Positions 21,505-32,767 are shown, counted from the first letter of the stretch. The stretch is 64,000 nucleotides of DNA from Candidatus Gracilibacteria bacterium GN02-872 (GCA_003260325.1 MOLU01000003.1:1-64000); one strand, 5' to 3'. The notes: generated by a model from the letters alone, not told the origin. Translations and numbers: made by a program.

Positions 21505-21643
21505 AAAAACATTTTTAGAAAAATAATTCTTAAGAATTATAATAAAATTCTCTAAAAATCAAAAAAAAATTTCAGAAAATAGTAAAACAAAATCTTAAAA
21601 CCATTGACAATTAAAAAATATTTTTTAATTACAAAAAATATTT

Positions 21644-22114
21644 TTATACATCTAGCCAAAAAGACATAGATATATCTATATTTTCATTATCATTAGAATA
21701 TTCAGTTTCTTTTATCCATTGTAAATAATGTGCTACAGCTAATTTTTGTTTCTTGTTTAGTAAAACCATTTTTTTGAGAGAATAAGAATCAAGAGAATGC
21801 AAATCTGTTAAATAAAAAATTATATTTCAAATAATATATTCTCACTTTATATCTGCTATCATAAAAGCAGGAAGGTGAAAACGCATAGCTTCAGCATCAA
21901 AAAAGCTAAGAGCTGAATTATATTTATTTAATGATTCTGAAGAAATATTTTTCCAGTTTTTGCGTTCATCTATTTTTTTACATTCAGCTATAGTTTTATC
22001 ATCAGCATAATCATCAATAGTATTTCCTTCTTGCAATCAAATACCATTTCCTAACTTCACATCTTTAAAAGCATTAGTTATTTCTAAAATAAGTTCTTCT
22101 TTTTTGATTTTCAT
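21644..22114 (-). CDS. DUF6714-like protein
   Basis: A 156-residue soluble protein. The order of features (LQEGNTIDDY, a conserved Trp in KNWKNIS, then FDAEAMRFHLPAFMIADI near the middle) matches the DUF6714 family as I know it, usually found as solitary genes of unknown function and sometimes beside toxin-immunity clusters. The C-terminal half is helical and ends with an aromatic SFWLDV. TGA codes several glycines. The neighbour on the other side is a divergent small unknown gene. Confidence 0.6.
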
Positions 22115-22255
22115 TTTGTAAATTTAGTTATTTTTATTGTTATAATGCTTATTATACAAATAATTTTAGTAAATCAAAATTTCTACTTAAATATTATTGA
22201 CTTTCATCTAAATACTTTTATAATAATGAAAATTTTATTTTTTATAGTATAAATT

Positions 22256-22636
22256 ATGAGTCGAGAAAGTATTGAAAGTATTCTAAGAATGGGAAGAGAT
22301 TTAGGTAACCTTATTAATGTAGATGATAATGATACTACTCTTTCTGAAATACATATTTGAACAACTAGATGAGTTGATAAGGTTCTAACTCAAAGAAAAG
22401 CTCCAGTTTTTAGTGAAAAACCTGTAATTAGAGAAATAAGTATAGATTTATATTCAGAATATACTATTATTAAGGATTTATGTAATGATGAAATATTATT
22501 TTTAAATCTGGAAACTCAAGAAGAAGAAAGATATTTTGTAAAAGAAGTTATATCTAAAGGTGATTGAGAAATAACATTTTTATGACACAGAGTTATGAGA
22601 AAAGGATATGAAAAATGAACTAGAGTCAAAAGATAA
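22256..22636 (+). CDS. Hypothetical protein
   Basis: A 126-residue protein with a charged, beta-rich appearance. No signal peptide, membrane segment, cysteine cluster or known motif was seen. The C-terminal half (ERYFVKEVISKGDGEITFLG, then basic residues) could be a small nucleic-acid-binding or SH3-like barrel, but this is only an impression. The start ATG has no SD. It is followed after 69 bases by a short DUF2726-like frame on the same strand, which suggests a degraded or accessory patch between valS and topA. Confidence 0.5.
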
Positions 22637-22705
22637 GATGAAAAGCCTAGAAATAGTCATTTAAATAATTTTTTATAAAAAAAATAAAAAGTAAGAATTG
22701 CAGAT

Positions 22706-22978
22706 ATGATAGAAGCAAAACAATATGTTGCTTATAAAGATTTTATTTCAGTTTTTAATAAAATAAATAGAAAACATATAGATTTTGTGATAACAGATAT
22801 AAAATGAAAAATATTATGTTTAATTGAACTTGATGGTTATTCTCATAATTATTTAAAAACAAAAGAAAGTGATGACTTAAAGAATAAACTATTTAAAAGT
22901 TTAAATATTCCTTTAATAAGATTTCAAAATTGACATAATCATGATTTATCAAAATTAAAAAATTTATTGATAAATTAA
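22706..22978 (+). pseudogene. Truncated DUF2726 (restriction-nuclease-like) fragment
   Basis: A 90-residue frame matching the C-terminal core of DUF2726: KHIDFVITD, then CLIELDGYSH with the acidic PD-(D/E)xK-type residues, DDLKNK and the closing IPLIRFQNGH. The N-terminal part normally present in this family is missing: an in-frame TAA lies seven codons upstream of the ATG. Either a short version is translated from this ATG or it is a remnant. DUF2726 is predicted to be a nuclease fold, sometimes fused to topoisomerase-like zinc fingers; topA is the convergent neighbour. Confidence 0.55.
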
Positions 22979-22980
22979 AA

Positions 22981-23019
22981 AAAATCAACTGTTGAAAATA
23001 CAACAATTGATTTTTTTTT
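22981..23019. terminator. Bidirectional terminator before topA
   Basis: ATCAACTGTTG / CAACAATTGAT hairpin with A run upstream and nine T downstream, between convergent genes. Confidence 0.75.
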
Positions 23020-25294
23020 AATTTTCTTCTTCCTTTGCTAACCTTTTATTTAACTCATCCCAAACTTCTTTTGGAATTGGTTTTGCTATTTTTACTTCTG
23101 GATATTTTTTTGCTGCTAAAAATTGTCATCTTCTACTATTTTTTACAACTAATTCTTCCCCGCTTTCAGCATCAAGCAAAAGTCACTTTTCTTCCAAAAT
23201 TTGTTCTAAAATTTCATCTTTTTCAGATTTTATTTTTCAAATCCATTTTACTTTTGGATATTCTGAACTTGCTAAAAATGGTCAAAATCTTCAAGTTTTT
23301 ACGACAATTGTTCACTCTACTCAGTCAGGACAAGGTTTTCATTCGTACTTTTTTCTCAAATATTCAAGCTGATTTTTTTGCTCTTCTGGTTGATCTACAA
23401 AATCACATTCTGGATAATTTGAGCATCCTATAAATTTTCCTCATTTGCTAAATTTATAAACTAATTCTCAGCCACATTTTGGACAACTTTTTCATACTTT
23501 TTCAACTACTTTTTCAGCATTTTCATCAGCTTGGAGTAAATCCTTTTTTAGAGTTTGTTCCCAAAATCTTTGAAGCATTTTCTCGTATTTTTCTTTTCAA
23601 GTAGCGATTTTATCAAAATCTTCTTCTACATTTGAAGTGAATTTATAATCCATCATTTCAGTAAAATATTTTTCCAAAAAATCATTTACAATAAAAGCAA
23701 TTTCAGTAGGAGCAAGATATTTTTTATCTACTTTTTCAACATAACCCCTATCAATAATTGTAGAGATAGTTGGAGCATAAGTTGATGGTCTTCAGATAGC
23801 TTCACTTTCAAGTTTTTTAACTAAACTTGCCTCTGTATAGCGAGCTGGTGGTCTAGTAAAACTTTGAACTCAACTTAACTTTTTATTTGGTAAAATCTCT
23901 CAAATAGAAATATTTGGTAAAAGAGAGTTTTCTTCATTTTCCTCATCTTCATCATCTTTACTCTCAATATAAAGTTTCATAAATCAATCAAATTTTATAA
24001 CTTCTCATTTTGTTATCCATTCTTGATTTTCAAAATTTTCAGGAGAAAAAGTAAAAGTAGAAATTTCCACTATTGCGTCAGACATTTGCGAAGCTAGAGT
24101 TCTTTTCCAAATCAAAGTATAAAGTTTAAGCTGTTGCGCATCTAAAAAACTAGAAAGACTTTCTGGAGTTTTTGTCAAATCAGTCGGTCTGATAGCTTCG
24201 TGAGCCTCTTGAGCTCAAGCTGTTTTTGTCTTATAATTTCTAAGTTTGTGATAATTTTTTCAAAAATTTTCTTCAATAACTTGTTTTGCTTGATTTTTAG
24301 CTAAATCAGATAAATTTACACTGTCAGTTCTCATATAAGTAATCAAACCTTGCCTTTGATTATCTCAAATATCAATTCACTCATAAAGTTTTTGTGCAAT
24401 CATCATAGTTTGTTTTACTCAAAAACCAAATTTTCTAGAAGCTTCTTGTTGCAAAGTTGAAGTTGTAAAAGGTGCTAGTGGAGTTCTTTTGCTATCTTTT
24501 TTTGTAGAGTTTACAAGTTTGAAATTTATTTTATCAGAAATAGAAATTTCAGAGTTTCATTTTTTATTTTTTGTTTCTTTTAGATTTTTTAAATCTTCAA
24601 ATAAGATATTTAAAAATTTTTCTACATCTTCTTTGTTTTTAAACTTTTTTACTTTTCATCAAACTTTATTTAAAACTGAAATAACTTTTATTCAATTATA
24701 ATCAAGTTCTACAGATATTTTCCAAGATTCTTCTGGCTTGAAATCTTTGATTTCTCTTTCTTTTTCAACAATTAGTTTTACAGCTACAGATTGCACTCTT
24801 CACGCAGAAAGTCATTTTCTGATTTTTTTCCACAAAATAGGACTAACTTTGTATCAAACAAGCCTATCAAGTATTCTTCTTGCTTGTTGAGCATCTACAA
24901 GCTCCATATTTATGTGTCTTGGTGTTTTTATTGCTTCAGAAATAGCAGATTTTGTGATTTCGTGGAAAGTTATTCTTTTAGCTGTTTTTGGATCAAGTCA
25001 CAAAACATAACAAAGATGCCATCAAATAGCCTCTCCTTCCCTATCCTCATCGGTTGCTATCCACACTTCTTTTGAAGCTTTAGCCAATTTTATCAGATTA
25101 TCAACTGTTTTTTTCTTATCTGGATTTACTCAGTACTCTGGTCTAAATCCTTCTTCTATTTCTATTCAAAGTGATTTTTCAGGTAAATCTCTGATGTGTC
25201 ACATAGAAGCAACAACTTTGAAATCACTTCCTAAAAACTTTTCAATTGTTTTTCATTTTGCTGGAGATTCGACTATTACTAGATTTTTTGCCAT
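23018..25294 (-). CDS. topA: DNA topoisomerase I
   Basis: A 758-residue type IA topoisomerase relaxing negative supercoils. The TOPRIM domain begins at the N-terminus ([16 protein letters not shown]) with its acidic triad in ATDEDREGE (about 80-88). The active-site tyrosine is in ITYMRTDS (about Tyr320). One four-cysteine zinc ribbon (CPKCGG ... CSNYPEC) follows the catalytic core near residue 620, with further cysteine-poor repeats of the same fold at the C-terminus. The length and the N-terminus fit the family. Confidence 0.96.
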
Positions 25295-25398
25295 TTTTTT
25301 TAAAATTTTTTAAAATTTAAAATTTTTATAAAAATAATCGTTTTTTTTCTTTAGTCAAATTTATATAAAAATATTTCGTTAAAAAATAATTTTTTCTC

Positions 25399-25427
25399 TT
25401 GACAAAAAATAAAAAATATAGAAAATA
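25399..25427 (+). promoter_or_regulatory. Promoter of the small secreted-protein gene
   Basis: TTGACA at 25399-25404 with a weak -10 (GAAAAT) 16 bases downstream, about 35 bases before the start codon. Confidence 0.5.
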
Positions 25428-25459
25428 CATTTGCATTTCACATTATAGGAGACCAAAAA

Positions 25460-25780
25460 ATGCTTAAACAAAAAATAAAAGCCTTAATCTTAGGTGTTAT
25501 GGCTTTCTGTAGCTGTAATTCTCTTGCTGAAGGAAATCAAAAATCCTTTAAGATAAGTATTATTGACAATTGTGCTTCAGGAGGAGGAAAGATTTTCATT
25601 ATAACGAAGAGCGACTGGCATGAATCAATACTGGTTTGTGGTAATAATGTAACATTTAGCTTTAAGAATAATATTCTTAAAGCTAAAAACAAATTCACCG
25701 AGACCCTACAGGATGTAGGTGTTAACAATAAAAACTGGAGAATATTTGTCGGATATGATCATATCGTCATCCGACAATAA
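25460..25780 (+). CDS. Small secreted protein with standard-code features
   Basis: A 106-residue protein with a signal peptide (KQKIKALILGVMAFCSCNSLAEG). The cysteine pattern, including a lipobox-like CSC, would allow lipidation. The mature part has two further cysteines (DNCASGGG, LVCGNN) and looks like a small beta-sandwich. All eight glycines are GGN and none is TGA, unlike neighbouring genes. An SD (AGGAGA) lies 9 bases upstream and a strong terminator follows, also unusual here. No family recognised. One of seven genes of this style in the window. Confidence 0.75.
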   Translation: MLKQKIKALILGVMAFCSCNSLAEGNQKSFKISIIDNCASGGGKIFIITKSDWHESILVCGNNVTFSFKNNILKAKNKFTETLQDVGVNNKNWRIFVGYDHIVIRQ

Positions 25781-25787
25781 AAAAATA

Positions 25788-25822
25788 TAAACTTCCCTGA
25801 AATATGGGAAGTTTTTTTTATA
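25788..25822 (+). terminator. Terminator
   Basis: AACTTCCC / GGGAAGTT with eight T, ending the small secreted-protein transcript. Confidence 0.85.
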
Positions 25823-26324
25823 TATTAAGTACATTTTTTACAAGATTTTTGTTGTCAAAAGGAAATTTATAATTTTCTAAATATCTAACTAAAGAGTAAA
25901 AAATCGACCATTTATTTTCATTTTCATAAATAAAAGAATTTCATTCATTTTTTATCGGATTAAATTCTTTTAAAATAGATTTTAAAGGATTATTTTGAGA
26001 AATAATAGGTGTTATTCAATTTTCTAAATATTTTTTTAGTGAAGAAATATCTTTATCACAAATTACAAAATCTAATCAAACAAGATAACTTTCAGGAACT
26101 TTTGAAGTTGCAACTATATTTTTTCAAAGTTTTTCAGTTTCAATATTTTCCATTTCAATTATAAAAGCAACTGGTAAATCCAAAAAAGCATCTCTTAGCT
26201 CTATAATGAGATTTTTATTACTTAGTTTTACCAATCAAATTGCTTTTTCTTTTTTTAGAAATCAATATTTTTCTTTTAATTTTAAATTATATTCTTTTTT
26301 TGCGGAGAAAATCTTTTGGTTCAT
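25818..26324 (-). CDS. Hypothetical protein
   Basis: A 168-residue soluble protein with no signal peptide or membrane segment. It alternates hydrophobic strands (LIIELRDAFLDLPVAFII, YLVGLDFVICDKD) with charged helices, a texture consistent with a Rossmann-like or flavodoxin-like fold such as a nucleotide-binding or glycosyltransferase remnant, but no motif decides this. TGA codes several glycines. It is convergent with the small secreted-protein gene through the terminator between them and divergent from dus. Confidence 0.55.
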
Positions 26325-26487
26325 AAAACACTTTAGAATCTAAACTGAAACCATTATAACACAAATTTATAATATTTTACAATAAAAAAACATTGACATT
26401 TAAGAAAAATATTTAAAAATATAAAATTTGATTTTTAAAAAATATCTATAAAATATAAAAAAATCGTACTTTTAAAGAAAAATTTTT

Positions 26488-27549
26488 ATGAAAGATTTTT
26501 GGAAAAAACAACTAGAAAAAAACGAAAAACTTGTATTTTTAGCTCCTATGGATTGATATTGAGATAGTGCCTATAGACAAGCTATGAAAAGAATCAGTCC
26601 ACATATTTTTTGTATTTCTGAGTTTTATAGCGCTGATTGACTTGTTCATTCTAAGTTTTTGGCTGATAGTGTCCTTCCTCATAATAAAATTGAGGATCCG
26701 CTTATAATTCAGATTTTTTGAAAAGATCCAGAAATGTTTGCAAAAGCAGCAAAGATAATAGAAAGCGAAAAATACAACATTGCAGGAATTGATGTAAATA
26801 TGTGATGTCCAGCAAAAAAAGTCGTGAGGAGCTGACACTGAAGCTCTTTACTTATAAATGAACAAACTGCATTTGAAATAATAAAAAAATTAAATGAAGC
26901 AACAAAATTGCCAATTTCAGTTAAAACAAGACTAAGTTTTGATTGAAATCAAAACTTAATAAATTTTGTAAAGTGATTAGAATCAGCTTGAGCAAGTTTG
27001 GTGACTATTCATGGAAGAACAGCTAAGCAAGCATATACTTGAAAAGCTGATTTTACAGATATTTATGAACTGAAAAAAAATGTTTCAATTCCTGTAATTT
27101 GTAATTGAGATATTTTGAATTATTCTGATTGAATGCAAAAAGTAAAAAATTTGGACTGAATAATGCTTTGAAGAGCAAGTTTTTGAAATCCTTGGTGTTT
27201 TATTTGAGAAAAACAGATAAATGATGAAGAGTTTTTGAAAAAATCTCCAATAAAAAAACAAAATTTTATAAATTGAGTTTATCATCCTTCTCTTTGAGAA
27301 ATACTTGATGCGATGCAATTCCATGCAGAAAAACTTGTAGAGACAAAATGAGAAAAAAAATGAAGCTTAGAGATTAGAAAACATTTAGTTCAGTATTTAA
27401 AAAATTTCCCTTGAGTAAAGGATTATCGCAAAAGACTTGTAACAACAGAAAGTCTGGAAAATAGTTTAAATATAATAAATGAAATCAGAAAAAATTTTGA
27501 GGATTTCTTAGAAAAAAGACCAAGTTTATGAGAAATAGAAAAAGAATAA
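26488..27549 (+). CDS. dus: tRNA-dihydrouridine synthase
   Basis: A 353-residue FMN-dependent enzyme reducing uridines in the tRNA D-loop. It has the N-terminal FMN-binding LAPMDGYGDSAYR, the motif DVNMGCPAKKVVRSGHGSSL with the catalytic cysteine, then VTIHGRTAKQAYTGKADF and the CNGDILNYSDG and LGRASFGNPW motifs of the TIM barrel. Nearly all these conserved glycines are TGA-coded. A TTGACA box lies about 110 bases upstream (26393). It is probably cotranscribed with the nucleotidase downstream (18-base gap). Confidence 0.94.
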
Positions 27550-27567
27550 ATTTTTAAAAAATAAAAA

Positions 27568-28014
27568 ATGAAAAAAATATTATATATTGATATGGACTGA
27601 GTTTTAGCCAACTTTGAAAAATGAGTTCAAAAATTTATTAAGAAATGATTTGATGAAAAAGAAGTTTTTAAAAATCTGAAATGATTTTTTAGCGAACTTG
27701 AACCAATAGATTGAGCATTAGAGGCTTTTGAAGAACTTTATCCACATTTTGAAATATTTATTCTTTCAACAGCTCCTTGGTCAAATAATTTTGCTTGGAG
27801 TGAAAAAGTTGCTTGGGTTAAACAATATCTTTGAGAAAAAGCGAAAAAAAGAGTAATTTTAACTCACAGAAAAGATTTAAATATTTGAGATTTTTTAGTT
27901 GATGATAGATTAGCAAACTGAAGTTCAGAATTTAGATGAGATTTTATCCACTTCTGACAAAAGTGATTTGAGAACTGGGAAAAAGTAAAAGATTATTTAC
28001 TCTCAAAAAAATAA
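27568..28014 (+). CDS. 5'(3')-deoxyribonucleotidase-like HAD phosphatase
   Basis: A 148-residue HAD-superfamily phosphatase. Motif I is DMDGVLANF (nucleophile and acid/base Asp), motif II is the Ser/Thr in ILSTAPW, and motif III/IV is the region around LTHRKDLNIGDFLVDDR. The APWSNNFAWSEKVAWV segment is typical of the NT5C deoxyribonucleotidase group, which dephosphorylates dNMPs. It starts 18 bases after dus. Confidence 0.82.
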
Positions 28015-28121
28015 ATTATTCCCTATTTTAACAAAAAATCAAGAAGAAATTTATAAAAAATTTGCTAAAAAATCTTTTTTCTATAAAATTGATTTGTTTT
28101 ATATTTTATACTAATAATTTT

Positions 28122-28562
28122 ATGAAAATATTTAAAGAATTTAAAGAATTCGCAGTTAAAGGAAATGTTATAGATTTAGCTGTTGCAGTTATTATCGGTG
28201 CAGCTTTTGGTAAGATTGTTACTTCTATCGTGGAAGATTTAGTTATGCCTGTTATTGGTTGGCTTATCTGAGATATAGACTTTTCAAATTTATACTTTGC
28301 CTTTGGTAATCCAAAGATAGTAGATGGAATGACTCTAGCTGAGGCTAAAAAAGCTGGTGCAGTTCTAGCTTATGGTAATTTCTTGACTATTGTAATAAAC
28401 TTCTTAATAGTTGCAATTGCAATATTCATAGTTGTAAAAATACTAAACACAGCAAAAGAAAAAATGCAAAAAGATGAGGAAAATAAATCTAATGAAAAAC
28501 CAAAATGACCAACTCAAGAAGAACTTCTTGCTGAAATCAGAGATTTATTAAAAAAGAAATAA
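28122..28562 (+). CDS. mscL: Large-conductance mechanosensitive channel
   Basis: A 146-residue pore protein. The N-terminal amphipathic helix ([20 protein letters not shown]) leads into TM1 with the Gly/Ala-rich pore-lining [10 protein letters not shown]. An extracellular loop, TM2 and the charged cytoplasmic helix follow. It opens under membrane tension to release solutes. The first membrane-proximal ATG is chosen because the upstream in-frame ATG would add 20 residues not found in the family. A terminator follows. Confidence 0.95.
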
Positions 28563-28567
28563 GATTT

Positions 28568-28602
28568 CTAAAAAAATAGGTTCAAAAAAAGCCTATTTTT
28601 TA
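28568..28602 (+). terminator. Terminator of mscL
   Basis: AAATAGG / CCTATTT hairpin followed by T-rich sequence. Confidence 0.7.
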
Positions 28603-28674
28603 TTTCTTTAAGAAAATATTGACAAATAATACTTAAAATTGTATAATTTAGTAGTTAAATTCTAAATAAAAATA

Positions 28675-30795
28675 ATGCAAGAAAGATTAAAATCCCGTGA
28701 ATACCAAAAAGAAGGAGAAAAAATAGTTATAAAAATATTAACAGACAGAATCAGAGGAAAAGTGAGAGAAACAACTGGAAATTATGAAAGCGGAATTTTG
28801 ATAGAAATGGCAACTTGAAGCTGAAAAACATTTTTAACTTGAGAAATAATGAATCATATACTAAAACTGAGAAACAAAGCTAGAAATAATCCTAGTTTAA
28901 GAGGAATATTTCCTGAAAGGTTTAATGTTGTGATTTTGACAAATCGTATAGATTGACTTGAGCAATTCCGTGATGATTTAGTTGAAGGTCGTAATTGAAA
29001 AAGTCCAATTATTGAGGAACAATTTTTAAAAAATATTTCAAAAAATACCTTTCACTCAAAAGCTGATGATTTGGATGGTTTCATACAAGATAAATATGAT
29101 GAATTAGAAAAAGATGAAAGATCTAAAGATAATTTTTATTTTTCAACTTTTCAAACTGCAGAATTAAAAAAGTTAGCTGATAAATTAGAAAATATTGATA
29201 TGATTATAATTGATGAAGCTCATAATGTTTGAGAAGAGTGAACATATCAAAAAGTAATTGATGATTTAGTAAAAAAGTGAAGGAACTGAGTTTCTCCAGT
29301 CATTTATGCTATTACTGCAACTCCAGATAACAAAACTAAAAAGATTTTTTGAGAAAGTTCTTTTGAATATTGATTAAGTAAATATTTAGCAAGTGAATAT
29401 TCTCCAAAAGTGAAATATAATATAACTATTTGATCTTCAGTTACAGTGGATGAGATAAAATCAATAGAAAAAATGCTACAAAAAGCCACAAGTTTGGAAG
29501 ATATAAAGGAAAAAAGAAAATTTGTAAATGAATTAGAAAAAAAATTTAATGGTATTTTAGAAAGAATTCCGAGTATAAGGCATCTTTGTCAAGATATTTT
29601 ATCAAAAATAAAAACAGAAAATAAAGAAATAGAAAAAACTATAATTTTTGCTTCGTCAATAGAAGAAGCCGACGAAATAGCAGAAAATTTAAATAAACAA
29701 ACTTGAAAAGAAGTTGCTCTTTCTTATCACTCAAAAAACGAAAGAATCCAAGCTTTAGAAGAATTAAAAAAATGAAACATAAAAATAATTGTTTCTGTTG
29801 ATAAACTAAACGAATCTGTAGATTTACCAACTATTTCAAATGTTATTTTTTATAGAATGACAGATTCTCCAAAAATATATTTTCAGCAGCTTTGACGTTG
29901 ACTTCGTGGAAAATGAGAATTAAAATATTATGATTATGTATGAGTTTTAAAAAATATTCAATGGGTTTGAAATATTTATGAAGAATATAAAGAAGAACTA
30001 GAAAAAAATAAAGAAAAAAAACCAAAAGAAAATTTAAAAAAGAATAATTTTAATTCTAAAAAAACTGATAAATCACACTTAGATACAGAACTAGATGAAG
30101 AAGAGAATTTTAGTCTATCAGGAAGTGTCTTCAATACAAGTGAAGTAAGCATCGGTCTATACAATTTAGCTAATAAAATAGTAAATTTAAAAGAAGAAGT
30201 AGATAAACCAACAAAATTAGAAATAATTAGTTATTTTAGATGAAATAGAACAGAAGAAGAATGGCAAAAATTATCTGAGAATGAAAAAAATGAAGTCATA
30301 AATCATTGGTTTAATATGAAAAATAAAGAAAAAGATAACATAGAGATAAATTGATGCAAGCTAACTGAAATAACAAGAATAATGAATGCAAGATACTATG
30401 ACAAAAATTGAAACAGAGTTAATCCAGTAGATAACAAAATTGCTTGGATCAAACTTTTAAATGCTATTTTCTGAGTTAATCTTGAAATTGAAAAATTAAG
30501 TAGAGAGGAAATTATTTTTTATTTCAGATGAAATAGAACAGAAGAAGAATGGCAAAGATTATCTGAAAACAAAAAAAATGAAATCATAAATAATTGGCTT
30601 AATATGACAAATAGAAAAAGAAATGATATAATCATAAATTGAGCTAAACTAAGCGAAATAGCAAATATAATGGATGCAAATTGTTATGATGAAAAGTGAA
30701 ATAAACTACATCCTAATCGTTATAAAGAAGGATGGATAAAACTGTTAGATACTATTTTTTGAAATGATTTTCAAATTGCAATAAATAAAAAATAA
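28675..30795 (+). CDS. SF2 DEAD/H-box helicase with duplicated C-terminal module
   Basis: A 706-residue protein. Helicase motif I is MATGSGKT (about residues 46-53), motif II DEAH, motif III AITATP, motif V region VSVDKLNESVDLP and motif VI QQLGRGLRG, giving a complete two-RecA-domain engine of the type seen in type III/type I restriction subunits and phage-defence helicases. A charged linker follows, then two copies of a module of about 100 residues, each opening with (I/F)YFRGNRTEEEWQ(K/R)LSEN. No nuclease motif was seen. Promoter TTGACA / TATAAT lies about 30-60 bases upstream. It stands alone between mscL and an SLH-like gene. Confidence 0.8.
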
Positions 30796-30822
30796 AGCTT
30801 AAAATTAAGCTTTATTTTTTTA
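30790..30822. terminator. Bidirectional terminator
   Basis: AAAGCTTAA / TTAAGCTTT stem flanked by A and T runs, between the helicase and the convergent SLH-like gene. Confidence 0.75.
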
Positions 30823-31452
30823 ATCTTTTTTAAATTCTTTTTCCCAATCATATATTTCTTTATAAGTTTCTGCATAATACGCAATTTGAAAAACAAATCA
30901 TCTAGTTGCTTTTTCTTTTACATTTCATAAATCTGATCTGAAAAAATTATATTCTTTTGCAAAACCTTTAACTTGTTCTTCCCAAGATAGATTTGGATTC
31001 TTCGCTTTGTATTCATCAAGTTTATCCTTATAAAGTGCATTTACAAAAAATGCTATAACTTCAGCTTTTGAAACATTTGAAAGTGGTCTAAATTTATCAT
31101 TTTTTGCAATTACTCATGAATGATAAAGTTCCTCTATTGCAGGACAAGCCCAAGAATTTTGTGAAGTTGTTCTTACATCAGAAAAAACATTTTCACAATA
31201 TGATTTATTTGGTGCTTTTCTCAAAATTTTTAAAACCATTCAAGCCATTTCTTGCCTTAAAATATTTGAATTAAAATTGTATTTATCTGTATCATTTTTA
31301 TGATCAACAATTACTCACAAATCAGCCAAATATTGCGCAGCTCATAGTTCATTTACATCTTTTTGAAAATCCATTCAAATTGCAACAGCAAATGTTTTTA
31401 AAGGTAAAAACAAAATAGCAAATAAAGCCAAAATAGAAATAATTTTTTTCAT
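30820..31452 (-). CDS. Secreted SLH-like domain protein
   Basis: A 210-residue protein with a signal peptide (KKIISILALFAILFLPLKTFA). Two or three modules resemble S-layer homology domains: AAQYLADLGVIV with RQEMAGMVLKIL, then ENVFSDV with ACPAIEELYHSGVI and SNVSKAEVIAFFVNAL. SLH domains bind secondary cell-wall polymers and hold proteins at the surface. The rest (last 70 residues) is charged with aromatic residues and unknown. It fits a cell-surface role alongside the LPxTG protein. Confidence 0.7.
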
Positions 31453-31506
31453 ATTTTTTAAGTTAATTATAAAATACTATTTTTGCAAGTACATTATACT
31501 CAAAAT

Positions 31507-32322
31507 TTATTCTCAGTCAAAATAATATTCTTCTACAAAATTTATTTCAAACTCTAAAAGTTTATTATTTTCAACAGTTTCAAACTCTTCATGGATATAA
31601 TCAGAAATAGTTGAACTTCAAATATAAATCAAATCTTCATAATTTTTTCTTAAAAGTTTATTACAATCACAAATATAGTCTATTCAAAGAGCAGATTTTT
31701 TTATGTGAGGATAAATATAAGCTTTATATTTTCAAAAATTATCATGGATAAAAAGCATCAAATTATAAGTTGTTTTTATACTTTGATCAGGTAAAAACAA
31801 AGCTTCTGGAAGAGTAATCCCCTGCTCTAGTTTCTGAGAAATAGATAAACCAATAAAAGTTGAACTATTTTTTGTTTTATAAAATTCAGAATTGACTCAA
31901 ATACTCTTAGCAACTATATCTCAGTCAAGAAATCAATTATGAAACAGAAATCATTCGATTCAGTTTCTAGTTGAAAATGAAAAAGGATGAGAGTTAAAAG
32001 CGCTAACATATCATTTATCTGTAACTCTTATTTCGGCAAAAAGGACAAATTCTCAAGAAATATTTTTTATTTCTGTTTTTAACTTTTCCATTCAAACTTC
32101 GTCATTTTTAATAAATTCACTTGTCAAATAAGTAGAAACATTTTTTGAAGAAACAAGTAAATATCACCAACCATGAATGTGTTGATCTTTTAGTCATTTT
32201 ATATTTAAATTTTGAGTTAATTTCTCAAACCTTTTATCACAAGTACCAGATTTAGTAAAGGCATCTAAATACTCAAGAGTTCTTTCTTTGTTTTTTCATT
32301 TTAAAAATAATATTCTGCACAT
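31507..32322 (-). CDS. Class II glutamine amidotransferase-like protein
   Basis: A 271-residue protein with the N-terminal-nucleophile layout of class II amidotransferases: Cys2 directly after the initiator Met (MCRILF), then HGWGYLLV, FAEIRVTD with FNSHPFSF, and LFHNGFL. These correspond to the glutamine-binding and HNG motifs of the YafJ/GATase_4 group, which release ammonia from glutamine. No synthetase domain is fused, so the acceptor substrate is unknown. The C-terminal part is acidic. The start is fixed by the need for Cys2. Confidence 0.72.
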
Positions 32323-32399
32323 AATTTTTTATAATTTTTTAAATATTTAGAAATTATATACATTTTTTCCAAAGAGCAAGAATTTTTTTTAAAGAAAGT

Positions 32400-32427
32400 A
32401 AAAGACCCACCGTAGTGAGTCTTTTTA
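32400..32427 (-). terminator. Terminator
   Basis: AAAGACTCAC / GTGGGTCTTT (one wobble) with a TACG loop. It ends the small secreted-protein transcript on the minus strand. Confidence 0.75.
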
Positions 32428-32433
32428 TTATGT

Positions 32434-32655
32434 TTACTCAGAGAGTTCTCTCAGCTGAGCTTTCAAATCTTTAAGTTTTTTATGGAGAATTGAGTTCTCC
32501 TCAAAAGCCTGCATTCGCTCTTCTTCATAACTTTTACATAAGCTCTTTGCTTCCTCTGTCTTGTAATCTTCACAACCTAGAGTAACATAAATGTCAGCAG
32601 AAGCTGATGAAATTAAAAATAATGAGCTACTAACAAAAATGATTTTCTTGAACAT
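32434..32655 (-). CDS. Small secreted coiled-coil protein with standard-code features
   Basis: A 73-residue protein with a typical signal peptide cleaved near ASA-DI. The mature part has two cysteines (LGCEDYK, SLCKSY) and a 30-residue coiled-coil segment rich in Glu, Lys and Leu. Its single glycine is GGN. An SD (AAGGAG) lies 8 bases upstream, and the promoter and terminator are clear. It lies next to another gene of the same style on the same strand. No family recognised; a small exported or envelope protein is the most that can be said. Confidence 0.75.
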   Translation of the reverse strand: MFKKIIFVSSSLFLISSASADIYVTLGCEDYKTEEAKSLCKSYEEERMQAFEENSILHKKLKDLKAQLRELSE

Positions 32656-32726
32656 AATAGTTCTCCTTAAAGATAATTCACCAATGCACGGATGTGATGG
32701 TGGTTAGCCAATTGACTAACATATAT

Positions 32727-32754
32727 ATTATATCATAATATATTTATTTGTCAA
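32727..32754 (-). promoter_or_regulatory. Promoter of the 73-residue secreted protein
   Basis: TTGACA (32749-32754), 16 bases, TATAAT (32727-32732). A 65-base leader follows. Confidence 0.8.
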
Positions 32755-32767
32755 ATATTTTAAGAAA

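Noticed and set aside
23035-23433. A plus-strand protein of 132 residues opposite topA
   Set aside because: It is antisense to a strongly conserved gene, has low complexity and no start signal; it is a shadow frame.
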